DNA from: Dehalococcoidia bacterium
Lineage (GTDB): Bacteria > Chloroflexota > Dehalococcoidia > Dehalococcoidales > RBG-16-60-22
Direction: 5' to 3'
Assembly: GCA_030605045.1 (NCBI GenBank)
Contig: JAUWBK010000060.1
Coordinates: 1 to 7,089 of the forward strand
DNA length: 7,089 nt
Position 1 is the stretch's first letter. Each line of letters begins with the position of its first letter. This document shows, in pieces, positions 1-6,195 of this stretch. The translations under genes were made by a program, and so were the position numbers. The notes below the pieces were generated by a model, which was not told where the DNA came from, did no database searches, and was given only the letters and a program-made list of their open reading frames with translations.

Positions 1-650
1 ACGTCAAAGCTAGCGGGCTCAATATTGAGGATAAGGGCCTGCTCCTTATTCACGGTCCTGGTTAGCGCCATAGCCTTAAGCTCCACTATCTGGGGAGTGA
101 TACCCACTGCCCTCAGGGCGCGCATTTCATTATCCACTACTTCTCTGGCAACACCCAGGGCAAGGAACAGTCGCTCGCCCTCATCAGCCTTAATAGTTTG
201 CCAGAAAAAATATCGCCTATCCTCAGGTAAGGGCATTATGTCATTAGCCAGCTCTAGGATAGCTTCCTCAGTGGTTGGTGCTGGAGGCAGGCTAGATTCT
301 GATAGGATACGGCTTACCGAATAAAGACCACTGAGGCTGGCAATAACTTTATTCGCCTTGATACCACTTGAAGTCATGAGGTGCCTGACGGCCCTGCCCA
401 GAGCCAGCTCGTCTGAAGCTTCTTTTCCCTCCGCTTTGCCCAGTTCAAAAGAGACATCTGCCCATCTTCTTACCACCCCTCCCCTGGTCTCCAAGAGTCT
501 GATGCTAGTGCTGTCGATATCAAGGGTTACCACCTTCCCACCTGCCCATTTGCCCACTGTCCTCCCTATGGCCCTCGTGAGCTTACGGACGGTGGTGCCT
601 AGATCAAGGGCTAAAACACTCTTAGTTCCGGATACGTCTTTTTCCGCCAA
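1..650 (-). CDS. pilM: PilM, type IV pilus assembly ATPase-fold protein (N-terminal part, runs off window)
   Basis: PilM is the cytoplasmic actin-like protein of the type IV pilus alignment complex; in characterised systems it binds the N-terminal tail of PilN and contacts the motor ATPase. I translated this frame by hand: 216 codons are present and the 3' end lies outside the window. The start is a TTG at 650. An in-frame TAA sits six codons upstream, and GGAG at 660-663 gives 9-base spacing, so TTG is the only well-placed start. Residues 41-54 (VTLDIDSTSIRLLE) correspond to the PilM phosphate-1 strand and loop. Residues 101-110 (KVIASLSGLY), 138-142 and 165-192 fit the later PilM strands and helices. 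Oddities: about 38 extra residues precede the usual start of the fold and contain a second motif of the same type, LALDLGTT (13-20), while the usual glycine of the second motif is Asp46. The gene follows the PilO-like gene by 36 bases. An FtsA or GspL-like relative is less likely given the neighbours. Confidence 0.85.
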   Translation of the reverse strand, partial: MAEKDVSGTKSVLALDLGTTVRKLTRAIGRTVGKWAGGKVVTLDIDSTSIRLLETRGGVVRRWADVSFELGKAEGKEASDELALGRAVRHLMTSSGIKANKVIASLSGLYSVSRILSESSLPPAPTTEEAILELANDIMPLPEDRRYFFWQTIKADEGERLFLALGVAREVVDNEMRALRAVGITPQIVELKAMALTRTVNKEQALILNIEPASFD

Positions 651-655
651 GTTTA

Positions 656-663
656 CCTTCTCC
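656..663 (-). promoter_or_regulatory. Ribosome binding site fixing the TTG start of pilM
   Basis: The minus strand reads GGAGAAGG here, with GGAG 9 bases upstream of the TTG at 650. The in-frame stop only six codons upstream of that TTG leaves no other nearby start, so this site decides the start. Confidence 0.6.
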
Positions 664-686
664 TTTTACCTCGCTAGCAAAGCTGG

Positions 687-1637
687 TCACCCTTCAACCG
701 GTTTGGTATAGAGGTCAACAGACAAGATAGCCACGGTTTCAATCTCGAACTCCTCGCTACCAAAATATTCGGTAGCGGTGGTGATATCAGGTCCGTCAAA
801 CTGGCGAACACTACCATCAGCCTCACAGGTATAGTAATAAAAGGTGGTGGGCGTGATGATATAGCTGACGGTCTCATACTCAGTGGTATTGTCGGAAAAG
901 ATCCGGTCATGCTGATAGAGCAGGTAGCCATCCCACGGGGTGTCAGTCCCAGTATAGCCTTTTTCGGCAGCCGTGGTGGTGATATCGGGGAAGGCCATCA
1001 TGTCATCAGTTGCGGTACCGCCCTCATAGTTTATCGGGTTAGGTATCTCGGTGATATCATTTTCAGCCATCATGTCACTCACCGCTGATAACACCTGACG
1101 GAACTCTGTTCTCCGGTCTGCCTCTTCATCTCCAAACCTGATCTCAACTTGGCTAATCCTTACTCTCTTCAGCACCATGGTTTGCTTCGTTTTGCCTGAA
1201 TCCAAGTCGGAAATGAAAGCCATCACATTGTTGTAATCACCCTGCACCTTGATATTTTGGAAAGAAATAATCTCATAGGTACCCACAGCCATTTTCTTTT
1301 TTTGGGGTTTAGCCGGGGGTAGAACGTGGAACTTGCCATTAGCCGGGTCAACATCAATTCCGCTTTCCTCAGCTATGCCGACAATTATCTCAAGGACGTC
1401 TGGTACTGACAGTGGCGTTAGCGCAAGGTTTATTTCATCATATTCTGCCTGTAACTTATCCATGCTGGGCAACGGCTTGTATACGATGAGAAATGTCTTA
1501 TTGATTTGTTCCTCTAAGTCTTTCTGCTCTGGCCCCTGTTGCAAATAAAGAATGGCAAGACCAACATAGACAATCAGGCAGACGCCGAGGATAACAACAA
1601 ATGCCATGCGGCGAATTCTGGCTAATAAATTATCCAT
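687..1637 (-). CDS. pilO: PilO-type pilus alignment protein with a pilin-like module inserted in its C-terminal domain
   Basis: PilO is a bitopic inner-membrane protein that pairs with PilN and links PilM to the outer parts of the pilus machine. This 316-residue protein has a basic N-terminus, one membrane helix at about 12-32, a charged linker (37-70) and a ferredoxin-like PilO domain from about 75 to 168 (for example 121-142 and 156-165). Residues 296-311 (FEIETVAILSVDLYTK) look like the last PilO strand. Between them, about 178-282 does not look like PilO. QVLSAVSDMMAENDI (181-195), DDMMAFPD (211-218), DGYLLYQHD (236-244) and TTFYYYTCEADGSVRQ (264-279) resemble the globular part of Chloroflexota type IV pilins as I remember them. 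There is no prepilin cleavage motif, so it should not be processed as a pilin. PilO proteins are usually near 200 residues, so the excess matches the module. The ATG at 1637 follows AGGGGAAA. The PilO call rests on fold pattern and position next to pilM; GspM is the alternative. Confidence 0.72.
   Translation of the reverse strand: MDNLLARIRRMAFVVILGVCLIVYVGLAILYLQQGPEQKDLEEQINKTFLIVYKPLPSMDKLQAEYDEINLALTPLSVPDVLEIIVGIAEESGIDVDPANGKFHVLPPAKPQKKKMAVGTYEIISFQNIKVQGDYNNVMAFISDLDSGKTKQTMVLKRVRISQVEIRFGDEEADRRTEFRQVLSAVSDMMAENDITEIPNPINYEGGTATDDMMAFPDITTTAAEKGYTGTDTPWDGYLLYQHDRIFSDNTTEYETVSYIITPTTFYYYTCEADGSVRQFDGPDITTATEYFGSEEFEIETVAILSVDLYTKPVEG
777..986 (-). repeat. Pair of 12-bp direct repeats 198 bp apart inside the pilin-like module
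   Basis: On the plus strand GGTGGTGATATC occurs at 777-788 and at 975-986, 198 bp (66 codons) apart. Both are followed by one differing base and then GG. In the protein this gives two similar segments, FPDITTTAAE (216-225) and GPDITTATEY (282-291), bracketing most of the pilin-like module. A shorter copy, GGTGATATC, lies near 1050 within the NDITE codons. This could be a trace of a duplication or insertion, or chance similarity of Asp-Ile-Thr-Thr codons. Confidence 0.45.
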
Positions 1638-1704
1638 TTTCCCCTACTCTTCAGTCGCTAGTGTCCACGTCTAATTAGTAGAAGGCGGACAAGCACCTTT
1701 CTGG

Positions 1705-2082
1705 CTATCGCCATCTTTCCCGCAGTGCCTTCTGAACCTTCTCCTCTATTGTTTCCTCCATTGTTTTCTCCACCTTCTTTTCCTCCTCGACTAACTCTCG
1801 CGTCAACCTGGCTATTTCTTCATCATAAAAACTCTGGTATAACTGCCTCCCCCGTCTCCATCCTACTAGCCAGACCACGACTAAACCGAAGATGGCAACT
1901 GGCGCCACAATTTCAATTCCAAAATCCTGAAACAGCAAGATAATGACGATAATCAAAACCACGAACAAAAATACGGCAACGTTGAGGTCCCATCTGGCGA
2001 TTCTGGCTCTCTCTCCGGCTCTTCTAGTTGCTTTTAATTTGATTTCCTCGCTTGCCGGCTCATACACTTCAGCTTGGTCCAA
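1705..2082 (-). CDS. Unrecognised 125-residue protein with a membrane hairpin and a coiled-coil tail
   Basis: I do not recognise a family. The first 33 residues are charged and soluble. Two hydrophobic segments follow, at about 34-52 (NVAVFLFVVLIIVIILLF) and 56-75, separated only by a short loop around FQDFGIE, then a basic stretch WRRGRQ. This suggests a hairpin with both ends in the cytoplasm. From about 86 to the end the sequence is highly charged and helical (LTRELVEEEKKVEKTMEET), probably a short coiled coil. The start is a TTG at 2082 preceded by GAGAGGGGAAA, the same spacing pattern as the next gene; no ATG lies upstream in frame near it, and the only internal Met is close to the C-terminus. 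It sits between pilC and the PilO-type gene, where PilN might be expected, but it lacks the periplasmic ferredoxin-like domain of PilN and is too short. It may be an accessory scaffold of the pilus base; this is inference from location. Confidence 0.75.
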   Translation of the reverse strand: MDQAEVYEPASEEIKLKATRRAGERARIARWDLNVAVFLFVVLIIVIILLFQDFGIEIVAPVAIFGLVVVWLVGWRRGRQLYQSFYDEEIARLTRELVEEEKKVEKTMEETIEEKVQKALRERWR

Positions 2083-2175
2083 TTTCCCCTCTCTTTTCGT
2101 TCCTAATTCGTGCTTTACCCGCTCATCTTATAACATCAGCGCCTCATTATAGACAAAAATATCCTATTTGCCTTA

Positions 2176-2204
2176 AGTGTAACTGGTGAATTGCCTTCTG
2201 TCAA
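2176..2204 (-). promoter_or_regulatory. Candidate internal promoter ahead of the 125-residue gene, pilO and pilM
   Basis: On the minus strand a perfect TTGACA (2204-2199) starts at the last base of the pilC stop codon. It is followed after exactly 17 bases by TACACT (2181-2176), four of six matches to the -10 consensus. A second, perfect TATAAT lies further on at 2151-2146, but its upstream hexamer is poor. Either could give extra transcription of the last three genes, in keeping with the 122-base gap here compared with only 8 bases between pilB and pilC. Confidence 0.4.
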
Positions 2205-3455
2205 TTAGCCAAAGGCACCGGTGAGGGTATACATTGGCATAAGTACCGATAGGGCGATAAAGCCGACCAGTAGCGCAATGCCAATGGTGCTGAGGGGACC
2301 TATCATTCCCACCATGGCGGTCGTTTTTTCTTCGGCGGCAGTTTCAAAAAAGTCGGCGACAACCCCCATGGTGAAGTCAAGGGTATTACTTTCCTCGCCT
2401 ACCGCCACCATCTGGACCATAAGAGGTGGAAAGAGACTGATGTGAGTCATTGGGTCAGCTAACCCCTCCCCGAGAAGGAGCCTCTCATGAACCTTACTTA
2501 AGGCATCGCGAAATACCATATTGGTGGTGGCCTGGGGAAGCATCTCCATTGTCTCCTGCAATTTTAGCCCGGAACTGACCATCACTGACAGGGTTCGGGC
2601 AAAACGGCCTAACTCTGACATCAGGGCAGGCGGACCAATAATCGGCATACTGAGTCGAATACGGTCAAGGATTCGCTTTCCGGTGGGCTGCTTCGTCATC
2701 CATACTAACAAGGCGCCTAATGCCGCCACAGCGATGACAATATAAAGCATGTAGTTGGCAAAAATTTCAGTCACGGCAATGAGGATTCTGGTGGGCAAGG
2801 GCAGCTCAACATTCATCGACGCGAACATACCCAGCAACTGGGGCATGACCACCGTTATCAGTATGATAACCACGATCACACCAACGCCCATCACTAATGC
2901 TGGGTAGGTTAACGCCTTTTTCACCCTTTGCGCCATTGCAGACCGTTTCTCCATATAGTCGGCCATCCGTTCTAGAACCATTTCCAGATTCCCGGACTCT
3001 TCGCCAACGGCAATTGTTCTAGAGTAAATCTCGTCAAATGCCTTGGGATACTTGGAAACGGCTTGCGAAAATGAACCCCCAGAGCGAATGTCATTAATGA
3101 CGCTTCCCAGAGTACTCTTAAAAGCTCGACTACTAGCTACCTGACCTTGAAGAATCTCCAGCGACGGCAGAAGTGAAATACCTGACCGGAGAAGCGTCGC
3201 TAGCTGACGCGAGAAGACGACTACATCTCGAGGTTTGACTCGGAAAAGGGTGGGGAAAGCTTCTTCCAGGCTGAACATAGAAGGCGCGATCTCAACATGT
3301 TCCGGGATGTAGCCTTTCGCCACCAGCAGTCGCTCTGCGGCAATCTCACTGGGCGCCTTAATATTACCCTTCACCAGAGTCCCCTGTCTGGTGGTGGCGA
3401 TATAGCGGTAAGTCAGCTCTTTCTGCTGTTTGGGAGCCTCAACAGTACTTGCCAT
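2205..3455 (-). CDS. pilC: PilC/GspF-type inner-membrane platform protein
   Basis: PilC is the inner-membrane platform through which the extension ATPase drives pilin polymerisation. The 416-residue length is typical. After a soluble N-terminal region (15-75, including YRYIATTRQGTLVKG) come two copies of the T2SSF domain. The first, about 78-205, contains FSRQLATLLRSGISLL (81-96), the signature GEESGNL (151-157) and a membrane helix at about 184-207. The second, about 280-405, contains FARTLSVMVSSGLKL (285-299), GEESNTL (353-359) and a final membrane helix at about 383-406. A further membrane segment is at about 235-253. No conserved part appears to be missing. The ATG at 3455 has GGGGG 3 bases upstream, and the gene begins 8 bases after the pilB stop, so the two are almost certainly cotranscribed. 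GspF of a type II secretion system cannot be excluded from this protein alone; the PilM and PilO neighbours favour a type IV pilus. Confidence 0.95.
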   Translation of the reverse strand: MASTVEAPKQQKELTYRYIATTRQGTLVKGNIKAPSEIAAERLLVAKGYIPEHVEIAPSMFSLEEAFPTLFRVKPRDVVVFSRQLATLLRSGISLLPSLEILQGQVASSRAFKSTLGSVINDIRSGGSFSQAVSKYPKAFDEIYSRTIAVGEESGNLEMVLERMADYMEKRSAMAQRVKKALTYPALVMGVGVIVVIILITVVMPQLLGMFASMNVELPLPTRILIAVTEIFANYMLYIVIAVAALGALLVWMTKQPTGKRILDRIRLSMPIIGPPALMSELGRFARTLSVMVSSGLKLQETMEMLPQATTNMVFRDALSKVHERLLLGEGLADPMTHISLFPPLMVQMVAVGEESNTLDFTMGVVADFFETAAEEKTTAMVGMIGPLSTIGIALLVGFIALSVLMPMYTLTGAFG

Positions 3456-3463
3456 TATCCCCC

Positions 3464-5167
3464 TTAACTGATAGAGAAGACATTGCGGAAGATTTCATCG
3501 GGAGTAGTAATGCCCTCTTTTACTTTCAGCATCCCATCATGCCAGAGTAGGGCCATGCCTTCTTTACGGGCCTGGGCACGAATCTCATCAGAGTCGGCAC
3601 TCTTCACAATCATTCGCCTTATGGCCTCGCTAACCAGCAGAACCTCAAAGATTCCGGTTCGCCCCAGATAGCCAGTGCCAGCACAAAAATTACAACCGAC
3701 ACCAACGATGAATTCGGAGCGTTTTTCACCCATTTCCTGTTCGTAAGCCTCTCGCTCTTCAAGACTAACTTCAGTGGGTCGGGAACAGTAGGGACAAACG
3801 CGACGTACCATTCGCTGGGCGACGACACCAATCAGCGCTGAGGTAATCAGGAAAGGCTCTATCCCAAGGTCCATCATTCGGATGATAGTGCTCACCGTAT
3901 CATTGGCATGAACCGATGAGAGTACCAAATGACCAGTCAGGGCTGCCTGGGTACCTATCTGAGCCGTTTCCGAATCACGTATCTCCCCTACCAGAATCAC
4001 ATCAGGGTCAAGCCGCATACAGGCTCTAAGTCCGGTAGCAAAAGTTACCCCGGCGGCCGGGTTGACTTGCATCTGATTAATATTAGTAAAGTGATATTCC
4101 ACCGGGTCTTCAATGGTAATAATTTTGCGTGCAACGGCATCAAGCTGGTTAACGGTAGCATACTGAGTGGTGGTCTTACCCGAACCGGTAGGACCACTGA
4201 TTAATATCATGCCAAAGGGAGTTCTCACCATTTGCATGTATCTCTCCAAAATGTCAGGCAGAAAACCAATCTCCGGTAAAGGCATAAAAGCAAAGGCCTT
4301 ATCCAGAATACGCAGCGAACACATTTCACCATAGATAGTATTTGAAGTGGCCGCCCGAATGTCCACCTGTCTATCTTCCATGTCAAAGGTGATTTGTCCG
4401 TCCTGAGGGCGGCGGCGCTCAGCAATATTCAGCCCGGCCATTATTTTCATCCGCGAAAGCAATGGTGCATGTACACTCAAGGGTAATGACATCACATCAT
4501 TCAAAATACCATCAATCCGGTAGCGAATACGTAGTTTGTCCTCCTGAGGCTCAATATGGACATCAGAAGCTCGGTCTCTCACTGCCTGCTTGATAAGAAG
4601 GTCAATAGCACGGACAACGGGAGCTTGAGCGATTGCCTCAGCCGAAAGTCGCGTCCCCCTAACCCCCGTGCCACTGCGGTAACGAGTGGGGATTTGACTG
4701 AGTTGTTCCTCAAGCTCCCCACCTACCCGGTAGTTGAGGTCAATCATTTCCTGGATATCCTGAGAAGTACTAATCACCGGTTCGATTCTCTTCATCGTCA
4801 CTGCGGCCAGGTCCTCAATAGCCTCAATGTCCTTAGGGTCTTCCATGGCAATCACTATGGCACCATCAGTCGTATCTACGGGGATGATGCCATATCTCCG
4901 GGCCACCGACTCTGGAACTAACTTTATCGCGTCGGCTTTAACCCCCTCCTTCCTCAAATTGACGAAGGGGATTCCGAGTTGCAGGCTGGTAAAAAAGGCT
5001 AGTTGTTGCGGTGTGATAAACCGTTGCTGCAGTATAATTTGCTCGAACCTGTCGCTAGTCCTTTGTTGTAATTCTATGGCACGTTGTAACTGCTCCTCGG
5101 TAATAAGCCCGGCCTCAAGCAGTATCTGGCCTAAATCTTTGTGCGCTCTTTTTTCGGCTGTCTCCAT
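3464..5167 (-). CDS. pilB: PilB/GspE-type pilus extension ATPase with N-terminal MshEN domain
   Basis: PilB is the hexameric cytoplasmic ATPase that powers pilus extension. I prefer the ATG at 5167 (567 residues), preceded by GGGGGGAAG, over a TTG at 5191, which has no ribosome binding site. Numbered from that ATG, 11-63 is an MshEN domain, a known cyclic-di-GMP-binding fold, with two 24-residue motifs and a 5-residue spacer. A linker and the N2 domain follow (about 175-310, with ASDVHIEP and RYRIDGIL). The ATPase domain has Walker A GPTGSGKT (325-332), Asp box IITIEDPVEY (349-358), Walker B LDPDVILVGEIRD (386-398) and His box GHLVLSSVHANDT (412-424). Four cysteines (CPYC at 458-461, CNFC at 492-495) form the usual zinc site, followed by GRTGIFEVL. 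All catalytic motifs are intact. The Walker B glutamate and the zinc site point to an extension ATPase rather than PilT. It lies between the DivIVA-like gene and pilC, with an 8-base gap to pilC. Confidence 0.95.
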   Translation of the reverse strand: METAEKRAHKDLGQILLEAGLITEEQLQRAIELQQRTSDRFEQIILQQRFITPQQLAFFTSLQLGIPFVNLRKEGVKADAIKLVPESVARRYGIIPVDTTDGAIVIAMEDPKDIEAIEDLAAVTMKRIEPVISTSQDIQEMIDLNYRVGGELEEQLSQIPTRYRSGTGVRGTRLSAEAIAQAPVVRAIDLLIKQAVRDRASDVHIEPQEDKLRIRYRIDGILNDVMSLPLSVHAPLLSRMKIMAGLNIAERRRPQDGQITFDMEDRQVDIRAATSNTIYGEMCSLRILDKAFAFMPLPEIGFLPDILERYMQMVRTPFGMILISGPTGSGKTTTQYATVNQLDAVARKIITIEDPVEYHFTNINQMQVNPAAGVTFATGLRACMRLDPDVILVGEIRDSETAQIGTQAALTGHLVLSSVHANDTVSTIIRMMDLGIEPFLITSALIGVVAQRMVRRVCPYCSRPTEVSLEEREAYEQEMGEKRSEFIVGVGCNFCAGTGYLGRTGIFEVLLVSEAIRRMIVKSADSDEIRAQARKEGMALLWHDGMLKVKEGITTPDEIFRNVFSIS

Positions 5168-5170
5168 TTT

Positions 5171-5179
5171 CTTCCCCCC
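5171..5179 (-). promoter_or_regulatory. Ribosome binding site deciding the pilB start
   Basis: The minus strand reads GGGGGGAAG, ending 3 bases before the ATG at 5167. The alternative TTG at 5191 is preceded by CACTTATTA, with no purine-rich site, so the shorter reading frame is preferred. Confidence 0.55.
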
Positions 5180-5249
5180 AAGGTAACCCAATAATAAGTG
5201 TCCGTTTTGGTAAATCTCAATGATTAGCCACGAATAGAGGTAAGAGGTG

Positions 5250-6110
5250 TTAGCTTTCTTTTAGAGTGATTCTGATTCTCCTTACTCCCCTCCTCCCCTT
5301 CACAAAGCCGTCTATTCCAGGTTGCTCTGGGGTTACTTCTGCCTCGGGTATCTTTGATGAGATTACACTGATTAAGGGAATTGGTTTATCTAAGACGATG
5401 GTTATCGTACTGCCTCGATTCCAAGAGCCACTAGTACGAACAAATTTTATCTCGGGTGTCGTTTGCAAGTAATTGTATAATTTTGCCATCATATTTGGGA
5501 CTACCGGTACGCCTATAGCTAACTCTACCTCACCGGCATAAAGGGATTGTCTATCTGGTTTTGGTAAGCTAGGTTTGGTTTCCTCTCTGCCCTCCCTTTT
5601 CTCTGGAGGGCGCTGCCCTAAAGGCTCTTCCACTGCTGCCACCGGCTCAGATTCGGCTGCCTCTTCTCGGGGTTGAGTAGCCTCCTCTATTTCCTCTTCG
5701 CTAGCCTCCTCGGAAAGCTGGGTAGCCTCCTCAATCTTTTCTTCCACAACCTTATTGACTACTGATAGAATATCTTCTACCTCTTCCTCGACTGCCGTTT
5801 TAGGTTCCCCTTTTATCCCCGTAGTTTCTTGTTTGGCTTGAGCAATAATTCTGGCCGCTTCCTCTTCTGCCTCGGCGTGTGCCTTCACCTTGATGCTCTC
5901 AATTATCTGCTCAGCATCCTTTATCGCCGTTTGAATAATTGAGCGCGCTGAAGCCGGAGATAAAGTTTCCTGCTGCATCACTAACTCATTGACAAAGCCA
6001 ATCACCTGCTCCTCATCCAGCCCGTCTTTGACGATGTTAAAATCCCTTCCCCACAACTGCTTTCTCTTTTGTCTCTCTGCCTCACGCCGCTGGCCACGTG
6101 ATTTGAACAT
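5250..6110 (-). CDS. DivIVA-like coiled-coil protein with acidic repeat and C-terminal ferredoxin-like domain
   Basis: I do not recognise a named gene. This is a 286-residue soluble protein with no signal peptide or membrane segment. It starts with a basic tail (1-19, RGQRREAERQKRKQ). Residues 23-44 (DFNIVKDGLDEEQVIGFVNELV) resemble the start of DivIVA, and 52-95 are Ala/Glu-rich helix with the 7-11 residue rhythm of DivIVA coiled coils. Residues 105-160 are acidic and hold a 15-residue tandem repeat. A proline- and charge-rich linker runs from about 161 to 187. Residues 192-262 read as strand-helix-strand-strand-helix-strand (GEVELAIGVP, MAKLYNYLQ, FVRTSGSWNRGSTITIVLD, PLISVISSKIP), a ferredoxin-like or ACT-like fold I associate with Chloroflexota proteins from memory. 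A basic tail ends the protein (RRGVRRIRITLK). The ATG at 6110 has GGGAGG 9 bases upstream. It is the first gene of the pilus operon, so a polar scaffold or regulator for the pilus base is plausible but inferred. Confidence 0.8.
   Translation of the reverse strand: MFKSRGQRREAERQKRKQLWGRDFNIVKDGLDEEQVIGFVNELVMQQETLSPASARSIIQTAIKDAEQIIESIKVKAHAEAEEEAARIIAQAKQETTGIKGEPKTAVEEEVEDILSVVNKVVEEKIEEATQLSEEASEEEIEEATQPREEAAESEPVAAVEEPLGQRPPEKREGREETKPSLPKPDRQSLYAGEVELAIGVPVVPNMMAKLYNYLQTTPEIKFVRTSGSWNRGSTITIVLDKPIPLISVISSKIPEAEVTPEQPGIDGFVKGRRGVRRIRITLKES
5655..5744 (-). repeat. Two degenerate 45-bp tandem copies encoding an acidic 15-residue repeat
   Basis: Residues 123-137 (EEKIEEATQLSEEAS) and 138-152 (EEEIEEATQPREEAA) of the DivIVA-like protein are adjacent copies of one 15-residue unit. 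At DNA level they share blocks such as GTAGCCTCCTC on the plus strand. They lengthen the acidic helical linker and may vary in number between strains. Confidence 0.7.
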
Positions 6111-6166
6111 CAGGGCTAACCTCCCAGTTTAACCTACGCCGTACTCACTCTTGATTTACATAAATA

Positions 6167-6195
6167 ATATTAATTTGCCAGATGACAAATGTCAA
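6167..6195 (-). promoter_or_regulatory. Candidate main promoter of the pilus operon
   Basis: On the minus strand a perfect -35 box TTGACA (6195-6190) is followed after exactly 17 bases by TAATAT (6172-6167), four of six matches to TATAAT. Transcription would begin near 6160, giving a leader of about 50 bases before the ATG at 6110. The surroundings are AT-rich, as expected of a promoter. Confidence 0.55.
6174..6194. promoter_or_regulatory. Overlapping inverted repeats on the pilus operon promoter, candidate operator
   Basis: Minus strand: TGACA-TT-TGTCA (6194-6183) is a perfect inverted repeat overlapping the -35 box, and TTTGTC-ATCT-GGCAAA (6189-6174) is an inverted repeat with one mismatch filling the spacer. 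A protein bound at either would block RNA polymerase, so a repressor site is the simplest reading. I do not recognise the regulator. Confidence 0.4.

Noticed and set aside
25..711. Plus-strand open frames opposite pilM
   Set aside because: The minus strand has a continuous PilM frame here with a ribosome binding site. The plus frames give low-complexity Ser/Leu-rich protein typical of antisense translation.
687..1637. Calling this gene a pilin
   Set aside because: It has no prepilin cleavage motif such as GFTLIE, its N-terminal helix is PilO-like, and the pilin-like part begins only at about residue 178.
1705..2082. Calling the 125-residue gene pilN
   Set aside because: It has two adjacent membrane helices and a cytoplasmic coiled coil, and lacks the conserved N-terminal tail and periplasmic ferredoxin-like domain of PilN.
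4556..5186. Two plus-strand open frames of about 120 codons opposite the pilB N-terminus
   Set aside because: They overlap the well-supported PilB MshEN and linker region and show no recognisable domain.
5168..5191. Extended pilB start at TTG 5191
   Set aside because: No ribosome binding site precedes it, whereas GGGGGGAAG precedes the ATG at 5167, and the added eight residues (MGYLGGKK) are simply the translated ribosome binding region.
6111..6160. Cyclic-di-GMP riboswitch in the operon leader
   Set aside because: The predicted leader is only about 50 bases and shows none of the conserved core I would expect, so it is too short for the known classes.
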